From contig NZ_KB849799.1 of NCBI RefSeq assembly GCF_000369065.1, positions 147,763-211,762 of the forward strand: a DNA stretch of 64,000 bases. The letters are read 5' to 3'. Positions 26,558 through 34,068 of the stretch are shown here, one piece after another. The position numbers were made by a program, and so were the translations under genes. The stretch is from Acinetobacter haemolyticus CIP 64.3 = MTCC 9819. GTDB lineage: Bacteria > Pseudomonadota > Gammaproteobacteria > Pseudomonadales > Moraxellaceae. The notes under the pieces are model-generated. The model saw only the letters and a program-made list of their open reading frames with translations. It made no database searches and was not told where the DNA came from. Each line of letters opens with the position of its first letter. Position 1 is the stretch's first letter.

Positions 26558-26992
26558 GTGGCCAAGCAAAAGTTAGCTCGAATCAGTATTACCGTACCTG
26601 AAACTACATTGAGTGCACTTGATCAAAAAATCGTTGATCAACACTACGAAAGTCGTTCACAAGCGATCTTGGACATGATTAATCGGCATTTAATCGATGA
26701 TCTAGCTAAAAACGATGAAGTGATGGTTGGGACATTAACATTGTTATATGACGTGAGCTTAAAACCACTGCGAACGCAACTTGTTGATTTGCAGCAACAA
26801 TACTTAGCTCAGGTGATCAGTTCATTACATATTCAATTGGATGATAACAAGGTTCTACAAGTCATGTTGATGCAAGGTGTGAGTAGTGATTTGAAAGCCA
26901 TCAGTCAACAGTTCATTGCATTAAAAGGGGTGATTAAAGGGCATTTGGAATTGATGGATGCCGTCATGCCACCAATCGCACAAAATACTTAA
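26558..26992 (+). CDS. NikR-like ribbon-helix-helix regulator lacking most nickel ligands
   Basis: A 144-residue protein with GTG start. The N-terminus is a ribbon-helix-helix DNA-binding domain (ARISITVPETTLSALDQKI, ESRSQAILDMI). The C-terminal half aligns with the ACT-like metal-binding domain of NikR through LHIQLDD and GVIKGHLELM. By my alignment to E. coli NikR, ligand His87 is kept (H91), but His76, His89 and Cys95 are Q80, Q93 and V99. It therefore probably senses something other than nickel, perhaps a ligand linked to guanidine or nitrogen supply. It sits between a small ORF and an ABC lipoprotein gene in one operon. Confidence 0.8.
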   Translation: MAKQKLARISITVPETTLSALDQKIVDQHYESRSQAILDMINRHLIDDLAKNDEVMVGTLTLLYDVSLKPLRTQLVDLQQQYLAQVISSLHIQLDDNKVLQVMLMQGVSSDLKAISQQFIALKGVIKGHLELMDAVMPPIAQNT

Positions 26993-27056
26993 GCACATAA
27001 ACATTTGTAAAGACGAAAAGTTCTCAATATCAGAGCACAATAGGAGCAAGCATAAG

Positions 27057-28079
27057 ATGATCAAAAAAACACTGATTTCAGCATCTGTGCTGACAGCGAT
27101 TTTTTTAGGGGGCTGTGACAACACAGCAAAAATTCCAGAGTCTAAAGCAAAAACTGAAGGTACTACCAACGCTAAACCAATCACGATTGGATACAGTGAT
27201 TGGCCGGGTTGGGTGGCATGGCAGGTGGCAATTGAAAAAGGTTGGTTTAAAGAAGCGGGTTTAAATGTCGAATTCAAATGGTTCGATTATTCTGCATCAA
27301 TCAATGCATTTTCTGCCAATCAACTCGATGCTGTTTCTGTATCCAATGGTGATAACTTGGTGATCGCGTCAGGAGGCACCAAAGGCATCATGATTTTGGC
27401 AACTGATTATTCCGCAGGAAATGATGTCATTATTGCCAAAAATGGAATTAATAATATTGCTGATTTGAAAGGTAAAAAAATTGCGGTTGAGAAAGGATTG
27501 GTTGATCACCACTTACTCAATACAGCTTTAGATGATGCCAAAGTAGCAAACTCTGAAGTGACATTAGTGAATGCGGTAACCAATGAATTACCTCAAGTGT
27601 TTGCAAGTCCTGATGTGTCAGCAATTGCAGTTTGGCAACCTGTAGCTAATCAAGCTTTAAAAGCAGTTGCAGGCTCTAAAATCATCTATTCATCCAAAGA
27701 TAAGCCCGGACTGATTTATGATACTTTGACCGTCAATATGACGCATCTTGCTGCAAATAAGGAAGATTGGAAAAAAATCATTCAGGTATGGGATAAAACT
27801 GTTAAATATATCAATGATCCAGCAACACGAGACGATGCTGTGGCAATCATGGCAAAACGAGTTGGTTTAGATGCTGATCAATATGCTCAATTTATTGACG
27901 GAACCCATTTACTTGATCTGCAAGCAAATAAGAAGGTATTTACCAAGTCCAACAGCTTTGATTCTATCTATGGCTCAAGTTATCACGTCAACGAATTTAA
28001 TTTTAAAAATGGAGTCTACACCACTAAAGTGGATGTTGATGGCGTTATATTCCCAACGCTTGTTGAAGAGGTGAAATAG
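27057..28079 (+). CDS. ABC transporter substrate-binding lipoprotein (SsuA/TauA/NMT1-like)
   Basis: The 340-residue protein starts at ATG 27057 after taggag; an upstream in-frame start at 26958 overlaps the regulator gene and is unlikely. The signal peptide ends in a lipobox FLGGC with the lipidated Cys at residue 20. The mature part (ITIGYSDWPGWVAWQVA, NGDNLVIASGGTKGI, DLKGKKIAVEKG) is typical of periplasmic binding proteins for taurine, sulfonates or nitrate-like ligands. With the ATPase and permease at 28251-31350 it should form one importer. Sigma-54 promoters on both sides and the guanidine genes nearby suggest import of guanidine or a related nitrogen compound; this is inferred. Confidence 0.9.
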   Translation: MIKKTLISASVLTAIFLGGCDNTAKIPESKAKTEGTTNAKPITIGYSDWPGWVAWQVAIEKGWFKEAGLNVEFKWFDYSASINAFSANQLDAVSVSNGDNLVIASGGTKGIMILATDYSAGNDVIIAKNGINNIADLKGKKIAVEKGLVDHHLLNTALDDAKVANSEVTLVNAVTNELPQVFASPDVSAIAVWQPVANQALKAVAGSKIIYSSKDKPGLIYDTLTVNMTHLAANKEDWKKIIQVWDKTVKYINDPATRDDAVAIMAKRVGLDADQYAQFIDGTHLLDLQANKKVFTKSNSFDSIYGSSYHVNEFNFKNGVYTTKVDVDGVIFPTLVEEVK

Positions 28080-28126
28080 TTTTATATATTGAGTAATAAT
28101 ACTTTTAAATTTAATCATTAGCTCTT

Positions 28127-28157
28127 AAAAATCTCCCTTTCATGAGGGAGATTTTTT
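28127..28157 (+). terminator. Terminator after the lipoprotein gene
   Basis: The stem aaaatctccc / gggagatttt with a short loop is followed by T residues, about 50 bp after the stop codon. Confidence 0.88.
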
Positions 28158-28190
28158 ATCTATCAAATATATCAATGAATACTTCTATAT

Positions 28191-28214
28191 AAAAAAACCA
28201 CTCTTGTAAGTGGG
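28191..28214 (-). terminator. Terminator of the ATPase gene (minus strand)
   Basis: On the minus strand a short stem (ccact / agtgg) is followed by seven T residues, 37 bp after the ATPase stop. It is weaker than the neighbouring plus-strand terminator. Confidence 0.7.
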
Positions 28215-28250
28215 CTTTGAATTTTTTTACTTTATTGATCTATCAGCGTT

Positions 28251-29129
28251 TCAATCTTCGCTTACTTTAGTCATACGAGGAATTAACGGCAAATCCTCGA
28301 GTGCTGGATCGAGTTGATCTTCATCGGTATGAACCAGTTGATCCACACGTTGACGCAATGCTTTAAATTCAGGGCAAAGCATTTGATCTGGATGACGTGG
28401 GCGAGGTAAATCTACTTCGATAATTTCTTTGATTTCACCAGGATTGGCTTTCAGTGCGACGATACGGTCAGCGAGTAAGATCGCTTCATCCATATCATGA
28501 GTGACAAAAATAATGGTGATATCAATATTTTGCCATAAATCCATCAAGTGCCGTTGCATCTTCTGACGGGTATGAGGATCAAGTGCGCCAAAGGGTTCAT
28601 CCATCAATAGAATTTTGGGTTCATTCACCAATGCTCTGGCAATCGCAACACGCTGTTTCATTCCACCAGAGAGTTGATGAGGATACTGATTTTCATATTT
28701 TTCTAAGCCGATAATATTAATCCATTCTCGTGCTTGCGCCTCGGCCGTACTATCACTTTGTCCCTTCATTTTTGGGCCGAACATCACGTTTTCTTTGACG
28801 GTTTTCCACGGAAACAATGTATATCCTTGAAACACCATACCACGCTCAGGACTAGGCCCCATGATCGGTTGCCCATCAATCAAAATCTCTCCACCTGAAT
28901 AAGAATCAAGCCCAGCAACAATCCGACTGAACGTTGACTTTCCACAGCCAGAAGGACCGATCACACAAATAAACTCACGTTTATGAATCTTTAAATCAAT
29001 TTGATTTAAAACAGTTCGTTCAGTTTTACCGTGTTTGAAGCTTTGCGTGAGTTGTTTCGCTTCTAAGATGACAGCACGTTCATAAATATGATCAAAATAT
29101 TCACGAGCATTGAAATGGGTATTTGTCAT
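28251..29129 (-). CDS. ABC transporter ATPase (TauB/SsuB/NrtD-like)
   Basis: A 292-residue cytosolic ATPase. Walker A is GPSGCGKST (about residue 58), the signature LSGGMKQR about 153, and Walker B ILLMDEPFGALD about 173, followed by the switch His in FVTHDMDEA. It powers import together with the permease at 30406. Originally the permease stop and this start overlapped as TAATG; an IS3 element inserted 5 bp before the ATG now separates them, removing the native ribosome site. The N-terminal 20 residues before the ABC core are unusual but in frame. Confidence 0.92.
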   Translation of the reverse strand: MTNTHFNAREYFDHIYERAVILEAKQLTQSFKHGKTERTVLNQIDLKIHKREFICVIGPSGCGKSTFSRIVAGLDSYSGGEILIDGQPIMGPSPERGMVFQGYTLFPWKTVKENVMFGPKMKGQSDSTAEAQAREWINIIGLEKYENQYPHQLSGGMKQRVAIARALVNEPKILLMDEPFGALDPHTRQKMQRHLMDLWQNIDITIIFVTHDMDEAILLADRIVALKANPGEIKEIIEVDLPRPRHPDQMLCPEFKALRQRVDQLVHTDEDQLDPALEDLPLIPRMTKVSED

Positions 29130-29200
29130 TAGTGTGATGTGTGCTTAAAAAACAGGAGGGTTTAACTTGGTAAACTATACATACTCATTAGGAGTTTACC

Positions 29201-29500
29201 ATGAGCAAGAAACAGAAGACTTACACCGCAGAATTTAAAGCTGAAGCCATAAAAGCCATTGAAGAGAACCAAGGTAATGTATCGGAATCCGCTAGACAAC
29301 TTGGCATTTCAATGCAAACCCTTTCGAACTGGAATAACAAAGCAAAGGCTGGAACTTTAGCAGGCACAAAACAGTATTCGCCCGATCTAAACGCCTTACT
29401 CGAAGAAAATAAGAAGCTTAAACAACAGCTCAAAACAGCTGAAATGGAACGTGAATTTTTAAAAAAGGCAGCAGCGTACTTTGCCAAAGAAAGTCAGTGA
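29201..29500 (+). CDS. IS3-family transposase OrfA (copy 2)
   Basis: The 99-residue product is identical to that at 1207: helix-turn-helix followed by a coiled coil, with the A-AAA-AAG slip site at 29461-29467 for -1 frameshifting into orfB. It lies between two genes of an ABC importer and is transcribed against them. Confidence 0.93.
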   Translation: MSKKQKTYTAEFKAEAIKAIEENQGNVSESARQLGISMQTLSNWNNKAKAGTLAGTKQYSPDLNALLEENKKLKQQLKTAEMEREFLKKAAAYFAKESQ

Positions 29501-30366
29501 GGTACGCCTATATGAAATCGCAAAGCCACTTATTTCCGATTATTTTAATGGCTCGATTACTTCGTGTATCCGTTTCTCGCTTTTATGATTGGCTAAAGCG
29601 AGGCATGAGTAAAAGATCAATTCAGCGAAATCAGCAGACAATTTTGGTCAAAATAGCCCATGAAGAAACCAAACAAAGCTATGGCTATGTTCGATTAACC
29701 AAGCATTTACAAGCGCAAAGTATCAAAATAAGTATGTATGCTGTGCGCCAAATAAAAAAATCAAATCAGTTGTATTGTAAGCGCCATAAGCGTTTCAAAA
29801 GAACCACGGACAGTGATCACAACCGTTCTATTTATGACAATTTACTCAAGCAACAGTTTTCAATGACGAAGCCTAATCTTGCGTGGTCGAGTGACATTAC
29901 CTACATTTGGACGGCTGAGGGCTGGTTGTACTTGGCAGCTGTCAAAGATCTTTACACGAAACAGGTTGTTGGCTATAGCTTAAATGAGCGCATGACAGCC
30001 AAGCTTGTTTGTGATGCATTGAATATGGCTATTCGCAATCAGAAACCTGCTAAAGATCTCATTGTACATTCAGACAGAGGCAGCCAATATTGCAGTAATG
30101 AATATCGAAACTTACTTGAGAAATTTGATTTTCAGGGTTCAATGAGCAAAAAAGGCGACTGCTTCGATAATGCACCGATAGAGAGTTTCTGGGGCATACT
30201 CAAAAATGAACTAGTCCATCATCGCAACTACAAAACAAGGGAAGAAGCCAAAGCGGATATTACAAAATATATAGAGTTATTTTATAATCAGCGAAGAATT
30301 CAAAAAGGCTTGGATTTTAAGACACCAAATCAAATGGCAGAAGACTTTTATCGGTTAGCTGCCTAG
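29497..30366 (+). CDS. IS3-family transposase OrfB (copy 2)
   Basis: The 289-residue DDE integrase is identical to that at 1503, with the catalytic residues in SDITYIW, HSDRGSQ and PIESFWGILKNE. The intact frame indicates a potentially active element. It overlaps orfA by four bases, as in copy 1. Confidence 0.93.
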   Translation: MRYAYMKSQSHLFPIILMARLLRVSVSRFYDWLKRGMSKRSIQRNQQTILVKIAHEETKQSYGYVRLTKHLQAQSIKISMYAVRQIKKSNQLYCKRHKRFKRTTDSDHNRSIYDNLLKQQFSMTKPNLAWSSDITYIWTAEGWLYLAAVKDLYTKQVVGYSLNERMTAKLVCDALNMAIRNQKPAKDLIVHSDRGSQYCSNEYRNLLEKFDFQGSMSKKGDCFDNAPIESFWGILKNELVHHRNYKTREEAKADITKYIELFYNQRRIQKGLDFKTPNQMAEDFYRLAA

Positions 30367-30405
30367 AATCTCCCAAGTGAAAGTCTCCTGCTAATTCAGC
30401 ACACA

Positions 30406-31350
30406 TCAGTGTGCTCCTGATTTCCATTTAAAAAGCTGCTGTCCAAGTTTCATTAAAATGACATCACAGATCAGACCAATCACACCAATGATGAGAATGG
30501 CTGCATAAACATTGTCAAAATTTTGGTAACGTGCTTGCTGGGTGATAAACCATGTAATACCTGATGTACTCCCAATCAACTCAGCAACGATCAAGTAAGT
30601 CCATGCCCAGCCCAGTAAAACTCTCAAATCTCGATAAATCTCTGGCAAGGCAGCAGGAATCACCACATGAAATAAGCTCTTAGTTTTGTTCGTGCCAAGG
30701 GTAAAACCTGCTTCAATCAAACTACGATCGACCAATCGAGTGGTATTGGCAATAATAAGTATCTGTTGAAATAGCGTACCGATGATAATGATGGCTATTT
30801 TTGGTGCATCATTGATACCTAATATAGCAACAGCCAAAGCACCAAAGGCAGGGGCAGGCAAATAACGGAAAAATTCAACAAACGGCTCTGTAAGTTGTGA
30901 AATTGTCTTAGAAAAACCGCATAAAATCCCCAAAGGTATACCGATGAGCGATGAGATAAAAAATGCAGTGAAGACCAGTTTAATACTGTGCCAAAGACTT
31001 TCATGAAACCACGGCGCATTGGCTTGAACAGGTGGCGTCGTAAACGCAGTGACAAGCGCTTTGGCAACTTCGTGAGGAGCAGGCAAATAAATGGGGTTGA
31101 CTAAGATTCCTTGAGGTGGTTTTAAACCATGATCTACAGCACTTTGTGCTTCAGAATAAAACACTTCTTTGGCAATACGACTATCAATCTGTAGATATGC
31201 CACGCTGCCTGTATCCGTAATTTTGACTTGTGGGTGCCATAAAAATGGCAAATAACTCACAGCACACCACAACAAAATTGGTATTAAAAATGACCCGAGA
31301 CCAAATAACACTTTGTTGGTTTGGCTGAGTTCGCGTGCAACGTAACTCAT
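30406..31350 (-). CDS. ABC transporter permease (TauC/SsuC-like)
   Basis: A 314-residue inner-membrane protein with a long N-terminal periplasmic insertion after the first helix (residues about 35-95). The BPD_transp_1 core follows, with the coupling-helix region EAGFTLGTNKTKSLFHVVIPAALPEI. The start has a good ribosome site (aagagg). The stop TGA (30406-30408) belongs to the IS3 element; before insertion the stop was TAA overlapping the ATPase ATG, and the last native residue (His) is retained. A sigma-54 promoter lies 50-65 bp upstream. It should work with the ATPase and the lipoprotein at 27057. Confidence 0.9.
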   Translation of the reverse strand: MSYVARELSQTNKVLFGLGSFLIPILLWCAVSYLPFLWHPQVKITDTGSVAYLQIDSRIAKEVFYSEAQSAVDHGLKPPQGILVNPIYLPAPHEVAKALVTAFTTPPVQANAPWFHESLWHSIKLVFTAFFISSLIGIPLGILCGFSKTISQLTEPFVEFFRYLPAPAFGALAVAILGINDAPKIAIIIIGTLFQQILIIANTTRLVDRSLIEAGFTLGTNKTKSLFHVVIPAALPEIYRDLRVLLGWAWTYLIVAELIGSTSGITWFITQQARYQNFDNVYAAILIIGVIGLICDVILMKLGQQLFKWKSGAH

Positions 31351-31399
31351 ATTGTTTGCCTCTTAATATTACATTTTTTATAAAACGTAATACTAATTA

Positions 31400-31415
31400 A
31401 GCAAAATAAGTGCCA
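31400..31415 (-). promoter_or_regulatory. Sigma-54 promoter of the permease-ATPase operon
   Basis: Read on the minus strand, TGGCACTtattTTGCT matches the sigma-54 consensus except at one position, with correct GG-N10-GC spacing. The predicted start near 31389 gives a leader of about 40 bases before the permease ATG. Confidence 0.87.
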
Positions 31416-31471
31416 AGGAGATCAAATTCAAGTTGAGCTTTTATTAAATCGCTATTTTTAAATTAATTTAT

Positions 31472-31490
31472 GATAATAATTATCATTATT
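31472..31490 (+). promoter_or_regulatory. Fur box
   Basis: GATAATAATTATCATTATT is a close match to the 19-bp Fur consensus (differences at three or so positions). It lies about 100 bp upstream of the DUF3649 gene, indicating iron repression of that operon. Confidence 0.8.
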
Positions 31491-31588
31491 GTTATTTTTA
31501 TTAGTTTTGTGTATGCTCCAAGCAATTTTTTAATCATAGATTAAGGTGGGGATGATCCTGAATAGTCGTCACCACTGTTGGTATTGTT

Positions 31589-31936
31589 ATGACTATTGAA
31601 GCATCAGCTCCCTTCGTTGCCACTAAAACTACCTCCAAAAAGGCTATTCAACGATCAGCTTTGATTAAATATCGTTTGATGGTCTTATCTCGCTTTGTAT
31701 TGGCAATTTTTGGTGGCTACTACTTTTCAGCGATCGCAGCAATGCTGATTGTATATTTATTTCCGACTGAACCTTTAAAAGCAAATGCAGTTTTAAGCGT
31801 CACCATGCTGGCTTTTATCATTCATTGTGCTTTGTTCATTTGGGTCTTTATGGTCAATTCAACGCTTAAAGTCTGGCTCTCTGTAGTATTACCGAGTGTA
31901 TTGATGACACTGATCTATTTATCGTTACAAGGGTGA
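31589..31936 (+). CDS. Small membrane protein, DUF3649-like (iron-uptake associated)
   Basis: A 115-residue protein with three or four hydrophobic helices (FVLAIFGGYYFSAIAAMLIV and following). Size, position and the YRLMVLSRFVLAIFGGYYF start resemble DUF3649 proteins, which lie beside PepSY and DUF3325 genes in iron-uptake operons. Function unknown; probably part of an inner-membrane reductase or transport complex. It is the first gene behind a Fur box and ends 4 bp before the PepSY gene. The ribosome site is weak. Confidence 0.75.
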   Translation: MTIEASAPFVATKTTSKKAIQRSALIKYRLMVLSRFVLAIFGGYYFSAIAAMLIVYLFPTEPLKANAVLSVTMLAFIIHCALFIWVFMVNSTLKVWLSVVLPSVLMTLIYLSLQG

Positions 31937-31940
31937 CATC

Positions 31941-33635
31941 ATGCGTACTGATGGTAAAAATGAGGGACCACGCCAATCGATGTCTTGGCTGCATACTTGG
32001 GCGAGTTTACTGCTAGGTTGGTTGTTATATGCAGTATTTTTAACAGGAACGTTGAGCTTCTTCCAAAATGAAATTACTGTTTGGATGAAACCAGAGCTAC
32101 ACCAATCTGTAAATACAGTTTCACAGCAACAACAACTGAGTCATGCCTTGGCATATTTGAATCAGAAAGGTCAAAATGCTGAGAGTTGGAATATTCGTTT
32201 TGCCAATGAAAGACAACCTGCCATTATGCTAATTATCCGCCAAGCGGGTGAGGAGCGACGACGTGGTGGAGAGATTTACTTAGATACGCAAACAGGCCAA
32301 GAGATTAAGGCGAGAGAAACTAGAGGTGGTGCTTTTCTCTATCGTTTCCATTTTGAGCTATATGGCATGCCGCGTATTTGGGGACGCTGGATTGTCGGTA
32401 TCGCAACACTACTGATGTTTGTCGCTATCATTAGCGGGATTATCACGCATAAAAAGATTTTCAAAGATTTTTTTACTTTCCGACCTGCCAAAGGGCAACG
32501 TTCATGGCTGGATGCGCATAATGCGACGGCGGTTTTTGCTTTACCTTTTCACATCATGATTACTTTTAGTGGTTTATTGCTGCTGATGCATTTGTTTATG
32601 CCTTGGGCGATGAATACACATTATGGCGATGTGCGCAGTTTCTATCAGATTCTCAATCAACCTGTTGCTCAAACACCTGAACAAGCCCGTTTACTGGAAG
32701 AACAAAAACAAAAAGGGTTGCTGACAGGACGAGGAAATCGTGGCGGTGGTCGTGTTGAATCAGTGCAAGAAAATAAGCCTGTCGAGGCGGCAGAAATGGT
32801 TAATTTAACTGCGTTGACGAAGACTGTTCAACACAGTTGGTTAAACAATCCCATCTCTTCGATCAGGGTCAATAAACCCAATACTGTAGAAGCCGAAATA
32901 CAATATAACGCTATGCGTACCACAACGTTAATGGATCGAGAAAGTATCCCGTCATTAAAATTCAATGCGGTAACTGGTCGAGAAATAGACGAGGCGAAAC
33001 CTGTCAATTCAACTCCAAAAGCGATTTATACCTTAGTGACATGGCTTCATATGGCACATGGCGTAGATTCAGTTTTACGTTGGTTGTTATTTTTATCAGG
33101 TGTGTTAGGTACGATGATGATCGCATCTAGACTTATTCTATGGGTGGTTAAACGCGCACCAGATGTCCAAAAGTTGGGCTACAAACCTGTCGGGCATCGT
33201 GTAGTTGAAGTATTAAATATTGCAGCGATTACAGGATTACCAATTGCTTGTGCTTCATATTTCTTTGCCAATCGACTGATTCCAGCTCAAATTATTGAAC
33301 GTTCACCCATTGAAATTAAGGTATTTTTTATCACTTGGTTGTTGTGTTTAGTCCATGCTGCAATTCGTCAACATCGTCCTGCATGGTTGGATCAACTCGC
33401 TTTGGCTGCGGTCATGTTTTTATTGATTCCAATACTCAATGTCTTAACTGGAGGTATGCCACTCTGGAAAAGTATCTATCTTGGTCAATGGATGATTGCA
33501 AGTTTTGATCTGGTATCGATCACTTTAGGACTGATCTTTATTTACGCTTACTACAAGCTAAAACGTTATCAAGGCTTACCGATCAAGAAAAAAGCGCAGC
33601 CTAAAAACAAGAATGCACAGGAGTCTATAGAATGA
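31941..33635 (+). CDS. PepSY-associated transmembrane protein (PiuB-like)
   Basis: A 564-residue inner-membrane protein of the PepSY_TM family. An N-terminal helix (WASLLLGWLLYAVFLTGTLS) and two more helices surround periplasmic PepSY-like loops, with WLDAHNATAVFALPFHIMIT and WLHMAHGVDSVLRWLLFLSG carrying the family histidines. The last third has further helices. Members are linked to siderophore-iron release, some as ferric reductases. It overlaps the next gene by 4 bp and lies in a Fur-controlled operon. The glycine/arginine-rich loop near residues 250-270 is unusual. Confidence 0.88.
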   Translation: MRTDGKNEGPRQSMSWLHTWASLLLGWLLYAVFLTGTLSFFQNEITVWMKPELHQSVNTVSQQQQLSHALAYLNQKGQNAESWNIRFANERQPAIMLIIRQAGEERRRGGEIYLDTQTGQEIKARETRGGAFLYRFHFELYGMPRIWGRWIVGIATLLMFVAIISGIITHKKIFKDFFTFRPAKGQRSWLDAHNATAVFALPFHIMITFSGLLLLMHLFMPWAMNTHYGDVRSFYQILNQPVAQTPEQARLLEEQKQKGLLTGRGNRGGGRVESVQENKPVEAAEMVNLTALTKTVQHSWLNNPISSIRVNKPNTVEAEIQYNAMRTTTLMDRESIPSLKFNAVTGREIDEAKPVNSTPKAIYTLVTWLHMAHGVDSVLRWLLFLSGVLGTMMIASRLILWVVKRAPDVQKLGYKPVGHRVVEVLNIAAITGLPIACASYFFANRLIPAQIIERSPIEIKVFFITWLLCLVHAAIRQHRPAWLDQLALAAVMFLLIPILNVLTGGMPLWKSIYLGQWMIASFDLVSITLGLIFIYAYYKLKRYQGLPIKKKAQPKNKNAQESIE

Positions 33636-33967
33636 CTGCTTTGTTATTGTGGTGTGTTTGTGTGGTTGGATTGTCGAGTCTGGCCTGTACGATGGCGAAG
33701 CACCAACGTGAGATTTTCTCAAGTCCAGTCAGTCAACAAAATTGTCGTTTATTTCAAATTGTAGGTTGGGGCTTGCTGATTGTATCTGCGGGATTCACTG
33801 CATACTTTAAAGGCATTTCAATTGGACTTTCAGAATGGTTAGGGTGCATTAGCTTTGCAGCTTTAGCGGTCGGATTGTTATTGACCTATTCGCCTAAAAA
33901 GATATTGAAAGTGAATGCTGTAGTCGCAGTGCTATTTCTGATTTTATTGGTTATACACTTGCTATAG
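33632..33967 (+). CDS. DUF3325-like small membrane protein
   Basis: A 111-residue protein with three hydrophobic helices. It shows the LSSLACTMAKHQ motif (short-helix start with a conserved histidine) seen in DUF3325 proteins of iron-uptake operons. Its function is unknown, probably as a partner of the PepSY protein with which it overlaps by 4 bp. It is the last gene of the Fur-box operon; a terminator follows 24 bp after the stop. Confidence 0.8.
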   Translation: MTALLLWCVCVVGLSSLACTMAKHQREIFSSPVSQQNCRLFQIVGWGLLIVSAGFTAYFKGISIGLSEWLGCISFAALAVGLLLTYSPKKILKVNAVVAVLFLILLVIHLL

Positions 33968-33990
33968 CATTGATATATGTATGTCATAAA

Positions 33991-34023
33991 CAAAGCGTTA
34001 AGAGCTTAGCTTTTAACGCTTTG
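33991..34023. terminator. Bidirectional terminator
   Basis: A perfect 11-bp stem (caaagcgttaa with ttaacgctttg) with an 11-base loop lies between the convergent DUF3325 and oxidoreductase genes; a T-rich stretch follows on the plus strand. Confidence 0.8.
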
Positions 34024-34068
34024 AATTTTCTTTTATAAAGTCGTCATATCAACTTTATTGCTATTTCC

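Larger units (their letters stand above)
29135..30408 (+). mobile_element. IS3-family insertion sequence, copy 2 (1274 bp)
   Basis: Apparently identical to the element at 1141-2414, with the same ends (TGATGTGTGCT and its complement) and a 3-bp duplication GTG at 29132-29134 and 30409-30411. It is inserted between the ABC ATPase and permease genes and transcribed opposite to them. Its last three bases give the permease a new TGA stop codon. The two copies are direct repeats about 28 kb apart. Confidence 0.95.

Noticed and set aside
26958..27056. N-terminal extension of the ABC lipoprotein
   Set aside because: It would place 33 polar residues before a clear lipoprotein signal peptide and overlaps the regulator gene; the ATG at 27057 has taggag.
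1141..30408. The two IS3 copies as a composite transposon
   Set aside because: Each copy has its own target duplication (ATC and GTG), so they inserted independently.
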